64,000 bases of DNA from Herbidospora galbida (GCF_005233835.1 NZ_SZQA01000034.1:1-64000), one strand, 5' to 3'; counted from the stretch's first letter, positions 33,038-41,263 are shown. A program made the numbers and translations. The notes: generated by a model from the sequence alone, not told the origin.

Positions 33038-36000
33038 TTACTGTGGGCAGATTTCGTGATGGGGGATGGCGGGGAGGTAACGAGTCCATTCGTCTTTTGT
33101 CAGGCCGTGACCGGTGATGGCGCAGGCGCTGTCGAGGGGGCGCGAGAGCGCGGTGAAATCCCATAAGGTCACCGATCCTGAATACTGGGGACCATCAGTA
33201 AAGAGGGACCAATAATCGCTGGTCAGAGCGCGCAGCCCGGCTGAATCCAGGGAGACTTCGTACGGCGAGTCCCAGGTTTCGGGCACTGGCAGCGGAAGCG
33301 CTTGTGGCGTCGTCGGATCGGAGATGTCCCAGAGTGCCACGCGATGAGACCTGCTGCTGGTCAGCAGCTTGGTGCCGTCAGAGTTGAGGACCGCGTCCCA
33401 GACGTCGCCCCGAGTCGTGCGCAATGAGCTCGACGTCGGTGCGGCCGGATCGGTCAGGTCCCAGAACTTCGCGTTGGCGGGGGCGAAGCTGAAGGCACGG
33501 CGGCCGTCTGGACTCAACCGGAACTGCTCGGCTGCCTCCACCGGATGTGCGCGAGGGTGTCCCGAAACCTCGAGCACCCAAAGCATGGCGCCCTTGCGCC
33601 CACCGGTCACCGCGCGGCTCCCGTCCTCGCTGAGTTCCAGTATCCGCGGATGGCTGCCCGGCAGCGGTGACAGCCGGGGACTCACCGGATCGGTCAGGTC
33701 GATCACCATAGCCTGTTCGCCCACCGCCACAAGGGCACGATCACCTCGAACGCTGATCCTGTTGGCCGATCTCTCGGCACTGCCACCTTGATGCGGCAAG
33801 AGGATGGGGTGGGATCGCGGAACAGCCGGATCGGTCAGGTCCCAGAGGATCAGCTCGATCTTCTGCTGGTCTAGGCAGGGATACCCACACTCCTCCCCCT
33901 GCGGCACCGCACTTTCGATGAGGGCGGCGGTGCCATCACCGCTCAGTGCCACTTGGAAGCTCGTGTCCTTAGTCATGGGAATGACGACATGTGGGCGAGG
34001 CCGTGATCCGACGAGATTCCAGAGGGTGACTGCGTAGTCCGGGAAGGCATTTTCCTCGACAGTCCTGCCTATGGTGATGGCACGCGTACCGTCGGCACTG
34101 ATCTCAACGTCAAAGACGGTTCCCATGCTCTTCCGCACGGGCAGCGGGATAGGGGTGACCGAGGGCTTCTCGATTTCCCACATGTTCGCTGTGTCGCCGT
34201 AACCGCCGACGAGCACACGTCTGCCGTTTTCACTTAGGCTGCTCACTTGTGACGGGTCCACGCCCTCAGGGAGCGGAACCCCCAGAGGAACCTCAGGATT
34301 GGTCAGATCCCACAGGTGCAAGGAACCGGTGGATCCATCGTGTTTGAATTTCGCAGTCATGGCGAGCGTGCCGTCTGAGTTCAGCTGGATCCAAGCATGT
34401 TCCTCGGGGGCTATCGACGTCGGGAGGAGGTGATGACGCGGCTTGGCAAAATTCCGCAGGTTCCAGAGCAGGATGGTCCCGCTTCCAGCTCCAGGACGGT
34501 AGCTGTCGGCTACGAGAAGATAGGAGGCGTTCGCGCTGAAGTCTGTCGCCAACGTTCCAGCTTCCCGGCTGATTTGCAGTAGATGCTTTCGGGGGCGGCT
34601 CGGATCGGCGAGATCCCAGACCACTAGGTCATTGGCTCCCTTCGGCGTGATCTCCCGGCTCGTCACGGCCCGCTGGCCGTCGGGGCTCAACTCGATCGCG
34701 GAGACGCGGCGCGAACCGGCTTCCCGAAGCAGCGAATGTCGACGAGGACGCGCCGGATCTGTCATGTCCCAGAGGGCGACGGTGGACAGGCCTGCCACCA
34801 GCGCCCGGTTTCCATCCGCGCTCAGCGAGATGCTCGCCACCGTTTCGACTGACAGGGGATAGGCGCGTGGGTGTTGAGGGTCGTTCAGATCCCAATAGGT
34901 GAGGGGACCCGGATCGGCCCAGTTACCAGTCAGCGCGCTGCGACCGTCGCCGCTCAGCTTCGCTCGATACTGCCCGCTGGAGTCGGCCGATTCCTGGAGT
35001 GGATAGGCACGCGGCCGAGTGAGGTCGGTCAGATCCCAGTACGTCAGGGCGGTGTTAACACCATCGGAGTTGCTGGCCGGAATGGTCTGTGCACCCAGTG
35101 CGTGTGTCCCTGTGGCGTCGAGCGAGAGTTCGTACCCGGCACCCAGGTCTGCGGACAATCGGTGAGAGCGGATCCTCCTGGAGTCAGAGAGATCCCAGAC
35201 GAGCACTTCGCCGTCCTGATTCGTCAACGCGCGATACCCATCCTCACTTACCACCGCTCCGTGCGGGTTGAAGCCTTTGACCGTGGTGATCGGCATGGCG
35301 TGCAGGTAGAGCAGGTTTCTCATCAGAGCGGCCCGCGCCTCTTCGTCCGAAGGCTGCAGGGCATGCGCCGTGGCCGTGAAACGCAGCGCCAGGCCACGGT
35401 CTCTGTCGCCCACTGCCAGCGCCTCGCCGAGCAGGCTGCGCGCACTGGCGGTCAGCGCCGCGTCGTTGGCAGCTTGCAATTGGACCAGCCCGAAGCCGCC
35501 GGCCGCGGCCGTCGTCAGCAGCAGCACCCCGAGCACGGCCGCGAGAAGGTTGCGGCGTCGCAACCTTCGGATGGTTGCGCGCTGTTGGGCGAGGTCGTGG
35601 TCGATGCTGGCGCCCAGGAACAGGCGGGCCAGCGGGTCCAGGGCCGCCGACGCCCCCGCCGTCTGCCGGGCCAGGGCCAGGCGGGCACCCCGGTAGAGGC
35701 CGCCCGGGTCGCGGTTCTCGGCGTCCCAGTGGCGGGCCGCCTCGGTGAGCTGCTGTTCGACCAGGAGGCTGGTGCGATCGGCGTCCAACCAGTCGCGCAG
35801 TTGCGGCCACGACCGGATCAGAATCTCGTGAGCGATCTCCACCCCGTCCCGGTCGGCGGTCACCAGGCGGGCGGCGACGAAGCGGTCGAGAACGGCGCGT
35901 GTCGAATCGTCAAGGGCGGTGAGTGGCAGGCGGCGGCGGGTGTCGGGGGCGCCCTCGCCGAGGCGGACCAGCCGGACGAGCAGGCGCCGGGCGATCGTGC

Positions 36001-37567
36001 GGTCGGTGAGGTCGAGGTCGTTCAGGGTCCGGTCGGCGGTCTGGGCGACCGCGTGGGCGACGCCGCCCGCCGCGCGGTAGCCCGTCAGTGTCAGGGTGCC
36101 GTTCTCCCGGTCCTGCCAGGTCGCCAGGAGGGCGTGCGAGAGCAGGGGCAAGGCCACGCCGGTGCTGAAGTCCTCGAGTAGCAGGTCGACGAGGCCTTCC
36201 TGCAGGTGGAGTCCGGCCAGGTGGGCGGGTTTCTCGATGGCGTCGCGGAGCTGGTTGGCCGTCATCGGGCTGACCACGACCGGGCGCCGCAGCGCGGGGA
36301 CCAGCTCGGGGTGGGCCGCGCAGTGACCGAAGAAGTCGGCCCGCACGCCGATCACGACGACCACGTTGGGTGTCCCCGCGAGGGCGCCGAGGTCGCAGAT
36401 GAACTCCGCGCGTCGCGCTTCCACGTCGGTCACGAAGATCTGCTCGAACTGGTCGACGACGACCACGACGGGTCGGCCTTCGGATGGGTGTACCGAAGAC
36501 AGATCGAGGTCCCGGGCCGGGGAGAGCGTGACGACCTCGGCCAGGTGGCGCAGCGCCGGGACGAGACCGGCGTGCAGGAGCGATGACTTGCCCACTCCCG
36601 ACGGGCCGACGACGATCAGAGGCTCGGTTCCGGGCAGCGCCTCGGCCACGCGGTCGAGCAGGTCGTTGGTGAGGGACTCGCGGCCGAAGAAGACGTCGGC
36701 GTCACGTGGGCCGAACGGCGCCAAACCCCGGTAGGGGCTGAACATCCCGTCTGCAAGCTCGCTGCAACATCGGGAGGGATCCGACGCCGCGTCGGGGGAA
36801 AGGCTGGACGCCCCGCTCGAGAAGCTGCGACGGCGGGCGGGGTTCGGGGCGAAGGGGCGGCGGTCGGCGTAGTCAGTCGACAGCCGGCGCGGGGCGGTCG
36901 CGAGGCGCCCGCTCATCGAGCGGAACACGTCGTCCAGGGTGAAAACGTGAGGTGCGGCCGGGTCGCCTGTCGTGAGGACCTCGATGAGCGCGCCTGTGAA
37001 TGTGGTGTACGGATCGCCCTCTCGTGCCCAGGCCGCCTGGTCGCGGTCGGCCGCCGCCAGCAGGAACATGCCCTGGTCGGCCGTCTCGACGACGACGTCG
37101 GGCAAGCCACCGCCTGCTCGTCCGGACGAGCAGCAGTCGAGGACCACGACGCGCAGCGGCGCCGGGCATTCCGCCAGCGCCTCCCTGACGACTGAGAAAG
37201 GCAGCGCCTGGTGCGCGGCGATCCCGGCAGTCAGGTCACGGGTCGCGTTCGTGGCCAGGTAGAGCTCCCGGTCGGCGCCGACGAGGCCGTGCCCGACGAA
37301 GTAGAGGACGAACACGTCCCGGGCCGCCGCTGCGTTCCGGACGAGCACCTCGCCGAACACGCGCGGGTCGGCCGGGTCTGCGAGCACCTCAAGCCCGGCA
37401 GGATCGAGCCCGGCCCGCTCGACGAGACAGCGGCCCAGGTCGGCGACCGTGCGCGGCACCGCGGGGATGTCGGCTATCCGCGACCCGGCGGCGTGCGTGC
37501 CCGAACCGACGACGAGCACCCGCACGCCGGGTGCGGCCAGCAGTAGTCGGGGCTCGTTAGGCGCCAC
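33038..37567 (-). CDS. Caspase-nSTAND NTPase-TM-beta-propeller effector protein
   Basis: A 1,509-aa protein. Residues 15-240 are a caspase/metacaspase (C14) domain with catalytic His93 in YFVGHG and Cys146 in LDCCSSG, so both catalytic residues are present. Residues about 277-600 are an nSTAND1-type NTPase: SPYRGLAPF...FFGRES, Walker A GPSGVGKS 321-328, Walker B VVVVVDQFEQ 367-376. A transmembrane helix is at about 673-697. Residues about 765-1,480 contain many WD40/YVTN-like blades (LWDL, D-LTDP phrases), likely two propellers. GTG 37567 is chosen: it overlaps the EACC1-like gene by 11 nt, and upstream codons in this frame are shadow. The layout is that of bacterial NTP-dependent conflict systems: ligand sensing by the propeller, STAND oligomerisation, caspase cleavage. 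Confidence 0.88.
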   Translation of the reverse strand: MAPNEPRLLLAAPGVRVLVVGSGTHAAGSRIADIPAVPRTVADLGRCLVERAGLDPAGLEVLADPADPRVFGEVLVRNAAAARDVFVLYFVGHGLVGADRELYLATNATRDLTAGIAAHQALPFSVVREALAECPAPLRVVVLDCCSSGRAGGGLPDVVVETADQGMFLLAAADRDQAAWAREGDPYTTFTGALIEVLTTGDPAAPHVFTLDDVFRSMSGRLATAPRRLSTDYADRRPFAPNPARRRSFSSGASSLSPDAASDPSRCCSELADGMFSPYRGLAPFGPRDADVFFGRESLTNDLLDRVAEALPGTEPLIVVGPSGVGKSSLLHAGLVPALRHLAEVVTLSPARDLDLSSVHPSEGRPVVVVVDQFEQIFVTDVEARRAEFICDLGALAGTPNVVVVIGVRADFFGHCAAHPELVPALRRPVVVSPMTANQLRDAIEKPAHLAGLHLQEGLVDLLLEDFSTGVALPLLSHALLATWQDRENGTLTLTGYRAAGGVAHAVAQTADRTLNDLDLTDRTIARRLLVRLVRLGEGAPDTRRRLPLTALDDSTRAVLDRFVAARLVTADRDGVEIAHEILIRSWPQLRDWLDADRTSLLVEQQLTEAARHWDAENRDPGGLYRGARLALARQTAGASAALDPLARLFLGASIDHDLAQQRATIRRLRRRNLLAAVLGVLLLTTAAAGGFGLVQLQAANDAALTASARSLLGEALAVGDRDRGLALRFTATAHALQPSDEEARAALMRNLLYLHAMPITTVKGFNPHGAVVSEDGYRALTNQDGEVLVWDLSDSRRIRSHRLSADLGAGYELSLDATGTHALGAQTIPASNSDGVNTALTYWDLTDLTRPRAYPLQESADSSGQYRAKLSGDGRSALTGNWADPGPLTYWDLNDPQHPRAYPLSVETVASISLSADGNRALVAGLSTVALWDMTDPARPRRHSLLREAGSRRVSAIELSPDGQRAVTSREITPKGANDLVVWDLADPSRPRKHLLQISREAGTLATDFSANASYLLVADSYRPGAGSGTILLWNLRNFAKPRHHLLPTSIAPEEHAWIQLNSDGTLAMTAKFKHDGSTGSLHLWDLTNPEVPLGVPLPEGVDPSQVSSLSENGRRVLVGGYGDTANMWEIEKPSVTPIPLPVRKSMGTVFDVEISADGTRAITIGRTVEENAFPDYAVTLWNLVGSRPRPHVVIPMTKDTSFQVALSGDGTAALIESAVPQGEECGYPCLDQQKIELILWDLTDPAVPRSHPILLPHQGGSAERSANRISVRGDRALVAVGEQAMVIDLTDPVSPRLSPLPGSHPRILELSEDGSRAVTGGRKGAMLWVLEVSGHPRAHPVEAAEQFRLSPDGRRAFSFAPANAKFWDLTDPAAPTSSSLRTTRGDVWDAVLNSDGTKLLTSSRSHRVALWDISDPTTPQALPLPVPETWDSPYEVSLDSAGLRALTSDYWSLFTDGPQYSGSVTLWDFTALSRPLDSACAITGHGLTKDEWTRYLPAIPHHEICPQ

Positions 37568-37994
37568 CGGCGGTCTCGCCTCGCTCGATCGCAGGGGCGG
37601 CCGACTCTGGTATGGCATTCGTCGCGTCCGGCTCGCCTCGCTCGATCGTCGCCGCCACGCGTGCAGTCAGCTCTCGGAGCGCGGCCGGGTCGAGGTCTCG
37701 GACGCCCTTGGCGCTCATCTCGATCCGGGTCTCGGCGTCGCTTCTGGTGACGCTGATGGTCACCTCCCCGCGCCGGGTCCGGAGCCATGCGATGATCACC
37801 CCGGCCAGGGTGGCCGCCCCTCCCCCGGCGCCCAGCGTCATGTGGAGGCCGTCGATCACGGGGCCTAGCGCGCCCGGTTTCGGGTCCGATTCGACAATTC
37901 GCACATCGCCTCGGAAGTCCACACGCAACGTTAAATATAGTTCACGAAGGGCATCCGCCGTATTGCGGCCGTCGGCCCGGAGGAAAACCTCCAT
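37557..37994 (-). CDS. EACC1-like effector-associated component
   Basis: A 145-aa protein resembling EACC1 (effector-associated constant component 1) of STAND conflict systems: an N-terminal alpha/beta part (TADALRELYLTLRVDFRGDVRIVES), PKPGALG, a single hydrophobic helix (GGGAATLAGVIIAWLRTRRG, about residues 56-75), then a beta strand pair (VTISVTRSDAETRIEMSAKG) and a short helix. The Glu/Pro/Ala-rich tail holds a small repeat (IERGE twice). ATG 37994 has GGAG 6 nt upstream; GTG 38006 is possible. It is directly upstream of and overlapping the caspase-STAND gene, the arrangement expected for a two-gene system. Confidence 0.7.
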   Translation of the reverse strand: MEVFLRADGRNTADALRELYLTLRVDFRGDVRIVESDPKPGALGPVIDGLHMTLGAGGGAATLAGVIIAWLRTRRGEVTISVTRSDAETRIEMSAKGVRDLDPAALRELTARVAATIERGEPDATNAIPESAAPAIERGETAGGA

Positions 37995-38124
37995 TGGAGA
38001 CTCCACTTCGAATGAGGGAAAGGCGGGCTAACCGAAAGTTCACCGCATCTCGGTCGCCCCGGAGGCAGAATTCATGATTTATCTCGAAATGTTAGGCGCC
38101 TGACACCGATCATGGTGAGTAGTC

Positions 38125-38348
38125 ATGACCGCAGCGCTGGAGCTGGACGCGCTCAGTAAACGGTGCAGTCCGAAGATTGCGGTCGACCATCTGACGCTTT
38201 CTGCACCACCCGGATCTCTTAGGGCCGTGCGGGGAAGACCACCTCGTGGTCAATGGCGGTCGGCCTGTTACGGGCTGACGGCGGCCACGCCCGCTTTTCG
38301 CGGACCCTGGCCGTGTGCGAGATCTTCGTCGAGGCCGTCTCGATGCGA
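38125..38348 (+). pseudogene. ABC transporter ATP-binding protein N-terminal remnant, frameshifted
   Basis: ATG 38125 starts TAALELDALSKRCSPKIAVDHLTLSAPPGS, typical of a drug/lipid exporter-type ABC ATPase. Near 38235 the frame changes, and AGKTTSWSMAVGLLRADGG, the Walker A and following helix, appears in another frame. The Gly-rich first half of Walker A is missing, and the sequence ends soon after. Nothing identifiable follows up to 38475. Confidence 0.6.
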
Positions 38349-38475
38349 TGAAACCGTGACGCCCCAGCCAAGCACCACGTCCACCTCGCCGACTACCGGC
38401 TGGGCCTGCAGGACGGCGCGCTTCTGGCGATCGCCGAGGGAGTGTGGACTCTGCCACGCGGAGCGCGCCGACCTC

Positions 38476-38505
38476 ACTGTTGCTAGCAACACTGTTGCTA
38501 GCAAC
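38476..38505. repeat. Tandem GTTGCTAGCAAC palindromes (two 15-bp units)
   Basis: ACTGTTGCTAGCAAC occurs twice back to back. Each unit holds the perfect 12-bp palindrome GTTGCTAGCAAC (38479-38490 and 38494-38505), centres 15 bp apart. This looks like a repressor operator without its gene; no intact gene follows on either strand. Confidence 0.75.
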
Positions 38506-38554
38506 CGCGGTGCCGCACACATGCTCAACGTCATCGCAAGGGGCAGAAGAAGCG

Positions 38555-38738
38555 GATGGTAGCCGCCATCTCACGCGCCACCAATCGGTTACCACCGCAG
38601 TGACGCCCTAGGCAGCGACTCCACTGACCAGCCCACCACATCCAATCCCAGCGACGAAAGCAATATCAGGCAGGCCGGAGATGAACTCATCGGTCGGGGC
38701 CGCCTTCGCCGCCGCGAAGTCAGGATGGCTGAACGGCG
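38555..38738. repeat. 185-bp direct repeat, copy 2 (partner 30009-30193)
   Basis: Matches 30009-30193 at about 93% with one indel. It lies directly upstream of the transposase remnant at 38739, while copy 1 lies next to the ABC-F start, outside attL. Confidence 0.85.
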
Positions 38739-38917
38739 CTCATTGACGAGATCCTCGCCGAGGCCGGCATCCAGACTGTGCTCACTGGTATCCGGATGCC
38801 GCGGATGAACGCGATCATGGAAAGGTGGGTGCGGTCCTACCGCCGCGAACTACTCGACCGCCGTCTGCTGTGGAACGAACGCCATCTCCATCACTCCCTG
38901 CGCGAGGTTGCTTGGGT
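38739..38917 (+). pseudogene. rve-type (IS481/IS3-like) transposase C-terminal remnant
   Basis: The frame reads EILAEAGIQTVLTGIRMPRMNAIMERW followed by RRELLDRRLLWNERHLHHSLRE, the well-known stretch around the last acidic residue of integrase-core transposases. It loses similarity after the LRE. The N-terminal HTH and most of the DDE core are absent. Confidence 0.7.
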
Positions 38918-38972
38918 GATTGATGCCGTCACGATCGCCGGATTTCTGTTTCTCCGTTTGAGGAGGAAGGCG

Positions 38973-40142
38973 ATGGCGATGGGTGAGAGTCATCCGGTGA
39001 TCTACAAGCGGTGCGGTTGCACCGGGCGGAGCGGGTGTCCCCGGCTGGCCGAGGAGGGGCATGGCTCGTGGTACTTCGCCGTGCAGGTTCAGGGCCTGTC
39101 CGGGCAGCGGGAGCGCATGCGGCGGGGACATCGGGGCGGCATGCACCGTGGCGCAGTGGCTCCGGTACTGGCTGGCTACGGATCAGGGCATCCGGCCGAG
39201 GACACGTCAGGGGTACGCGGATCATGTCCGTTTGCACCTGCTCCCGGCGCTGGGGCGGATCAGGCTGGCGGAGCTGTCCTTCCGCGATGTGCGGCGGATG
39301 TTCATGGCGTTGGCCGGGCGCCGGAACCGGTATGGCAGACCGTTGGCGGCGGCGTCGCTGGAGCGGATCCGTGCCACGCTGCGGGCGGCGCTGAACGAGG
39401 CCGTCCGGGAAGGACTGATCGACACCAATCCAGCTCGTGGGCTGCGGCTGCCTGCCGCGCCTCGTCCGAGGGCGCAGGTGTGGACCGATCGGCGGGTGGC
39501 GGTGTGGAGGGCGACCGGTGAGAGGCCGACCGTGGCGGTCTGGACGGTGCCCCGGCTGGTGGACTTCTTGGACAGCGTCCGCGGCGACGCCTTGTTCCCG
39601 CTGTGGTGGCTGGCGGCGCTGCGTGGGCTTCGCCGGGGGGAACTCGCCGGCCTGCGCTGGGTCGATCTCAGCCTGGAGACCGCCGAACTCGCCGTCGTCC
39701 GGCAACTGGTGCAGGTCGGTGGAAGGCTCGTGTCCTTCCCGCCGAAGAGCCAGGCCAGCAGGCGCACGGTCGCGCTCGATCCGCAAACGGTCCGGCTACT
39801 GCGCCGCCACGAACGCGAGCAGCGAACGGAGGGAAGGTTCTGGGACGGGAGGGCGCAGGTCTTCACTCGGATGGACGGCAGCCCGGTGGCGCCGACTACC
39901 TGACCTACCGGTTCCATAAGCTGGTTCGAGAGAGCGGGCTGCCACCGGTGCGGCTGCATGACCTGCGGCACGGCGCCGTGACGATGGCGCTGGCCGCGCA
40001 CGTGGATCTGCCGGTGATCCAGGACCAGGTGGGGCACGCCAGCATCGTGCTGACCGCCGACACCTACACCTCGGTGTTGCCGGAGCTGCAACATGAGGCC
40101 GCCAGGGCGACGGCGCGTCTGGTGATGTCGGCGGCCCGCTGA
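38973..40142 (+). pseudogene. int: Tyrosine site-specific integrase, broken by two frame changes
   Basis: ATG 38973 follows AGGAGGAAGG. The first about 50 residues (VIYKRCGC...CPRLAEEGHGSWYFAVQV) are the typical N-terminus of actinomycete pSAM2-like integrases. Near 39125 the frame changes and about 30 residues are missing. TVAQWLRYWLATDQGIRPRTRQGYADHV and the catalytic Arg region (ALRGLRRGELAGLRW) follow in the second frame, ending at a stop at 39901. The last part, HDLRHGAVTMAL (HxxR) and TADTYTSVLPE (nucleophile Tyr), is in the first frame again from about 39890. All catalytic boxes survive as sequence, but no single protein is made. It sits 114 nt from the attR-like site. Confidence 0.85.
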
Positions 40143-40255
40143 GCTGCCCGGAAGGTGCGGCGGGGGAGGTGCGGGTGGATGACCCAGGTATGACCCAGCC
40201 GTGTCCCAGGCCATGATCGGGGGATCTTGGATCTGAGAGGATGCGCAGGTCAGAG

Positions 40256-40290
40256 TGGTGGGGCGCCAGGGAATCGAACCCTGAACCTAC
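40256..40290 (-). other. attR-like site: tRNA 3'-end fragment
   Basis: On the - strand it reads GTAGGTTCAGGGTTCGATT then CCCTGGCGCCCCACCA: an intact T arm (CAGGG/CCCTG), a 7-nt acceptor strand, A and an encoded CCA. It is a direct repeat of 30832-30863 (two mismatches). No 5' half able to complete a tRNA is present beyond 40290, so the reconstituted tRNA has been lost or this copy came from the element. Confidence 0.65.
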
Positions 40291-40350
40291 ACCGCTGTGG
40301 CCAAGATTGTCGGTCGCGCGGAAAGAAGGCCCAGCCCCAGGGCGGGCGGG

Positions 40351-40791
40351 TCAGCCGTCGGCGGCCCAGCTCCACGTCTTCTTCAGCACCGCCGCGACCC
40401 GCGCGAAACGCATCGGGTCCAGCACCGCCCCCTCGCGCCGGATGTCGTCCTCGTCCATCTCGAAGACGCGGTCGAGGCGGAGAAAGGACGGCCGCGGATC
40501 GCCGCCCCACACGCCCAGCGGCAGCCAGTCGGGAGAGTCGTCGCCCCTGCTGGAGAGCATCATGCCGAGCAGCCGGCGCCCGTGGCGGCCGACGACGAGA
40601 AGGGGGCGGTCCTTGCCCCGGGACGGGTCCTCCTCATAGGGGACCCACGTCCAGACGACCTCGCCCGGGTCGGCCATGCCGTCGAGGTCGGGCGAGTATT
40701 CCATGCGGGCCGCCCGGTCGATCCGGTGGACCTCGCGGACGGCGCCCCGCGACGGGCGCGGGTCAGCTCCATGATCACGCACGATAGGCAC
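40351..40791 (-). CDS. PemK/MazF-family toxin-like protein
   Basis: A 146-aa protein. PGEVVWTWVPYEEDPSRGKDRPLLVVGR is the conserved first strands of the PemK/MazF RNase fold (G-E-[IV]-x-W-x-x-x-P-[YF]-E and K-x-RP-x-LV). An about 45-residue leader precedes it. No classical antitoxin gene is adjacent. GTG 40791 sits in the loop of a perfect 11-bp hairpin, 1 nt after the stop of the upstream gene; a later start such as the ATG at about 40704 is possible. It is just outside the island's right end. Confidence 0.75.
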   Translation of the reverse strand: MPIVRDHGADPRPSRGAVREVHRIDRAARMEYSPDLDGMADPGEVVWTWVPYEEDPSRGKDRPLLVVGRHGRRLLGMMLSSRGDDSPDWLPLGVWGGDPRPSFLRLDRVFEMDEDDIRREGAVLDPMRFARVAAVLKKTWSWAADG

Positions 40792-40802
40792 CCTATCGTG
40801 CG
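40778..40802 (-). promoter_or_regulatory. Perfect 11-bp inverted repeat enclosing the PemK-like start codon
   Basis: On the - strand CGCACGATAGG, GTG, CCTATCGTGCG: the arms are perfectly complementary and the 3-nt loop is the proposed GTG start. The left arm also contains the TAG stop of the upstream gene. It could be an operator for autorepression or an RNA hairpin masking initiation. Confidence 0.65.
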
Positions 40803-41263
40803 GTCTTCACCCAGTATGGGTTGTCATAGAGGACAGCTCCGGCATCGTCCACAAGCTGTTCGGGTGCGGAGATCAGGGCGACCTCGCCCTCCTGCTGGAG
40901 CTGCAGCAGGATGTCCCGCACCCTCGGGCCGACCGGCAAGCGGCCCGGTGGCAGGTTGAGGCGTTCGCGCACCAGGTCGGCGAGTTCGGACAGGCGGAAC
41001 GGGCGGGTCGGCAGCAGGGCCAGGACCACCCGGACGGGGATGGCGGTCTCGGCTTCGGCGTGGGCCAGCTCCCACACGAGCTGCGGGCCCCGGCGGCCGG
41101 TTCCGGCGCAGGACAGGCAGCGTCGCCGCCAGCCGGGGTAGGGCTCCTCTTCGAGGGTGCCGAAGCAGGCCGTACAGAGATTGGCCTCGGAGGCGTGGAG
41201 TTCGGCCGACACCTGGTCGGGCAGGTCGGCCCCGCAACTGCACGCGTAGGGCGCGGTCGACAT
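40793..41263 (-). CDS. Hypothetical protein with N-terminal zinc-ribbon-like Cys pairs
   Basis: A 156-aa protein. The first about 50 residues hold CSC, CTAC and CLSC pairs (YACSCGADL, NLCTACFG, RRCLSCAG), suggesting one or two zinc sites. The rest resembles a winged-helix layout (LALLPTRPFRLSELADLVRERL ... VRDILLQLQQEGEVALI), so it may bind DNA. I do not recognise a named family. ATG 41263 is used; ATG 41290 is possible. It ends 1 nt before the PemK-like start, so the two are probably co-transcribed, and it could be an antitoxin or regulator. Confidence 0.6.
   Translation of the reverse strand: MSTAPYACSCGADLPDQVSAELHASEANLCTACFGTLEEEPYPGWRRRCLSCAGTGRRGPQLVWELAHAEAETAIPVRVVLALLPTRPFRLSELADLVRERLNLPPGRLPVGPRVRDILLQLQQEGEVALISAPEQLVDDAGAVLYDNPYWVKTAR

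Noticed and set aside
38110-38595. 161-codon - strand frame over the island debris
   Set aside because: Arg/Ser/Pro-rich with no motif; the ABC-ATPase remnant, palindromes and repeat on this segment explain the sequence better.
38778-39521. A single fused transposase-integrase protein
   Set aside because: The open frame joins an rve transposase remnant to an integrase N-terminus by chance. AGGAGG and ATG at 38973 mark the integrase start, and the frame leaves the integrase after about 50 residues.
40256-40340. Possible complete tRNA on the - strand
   Set aside because: Only the T arm, acceptor 3' strand and CCA are convincing. A 5-bp GGGGC match about 75 nt upstream is not accompanied by anticodon and D arms.
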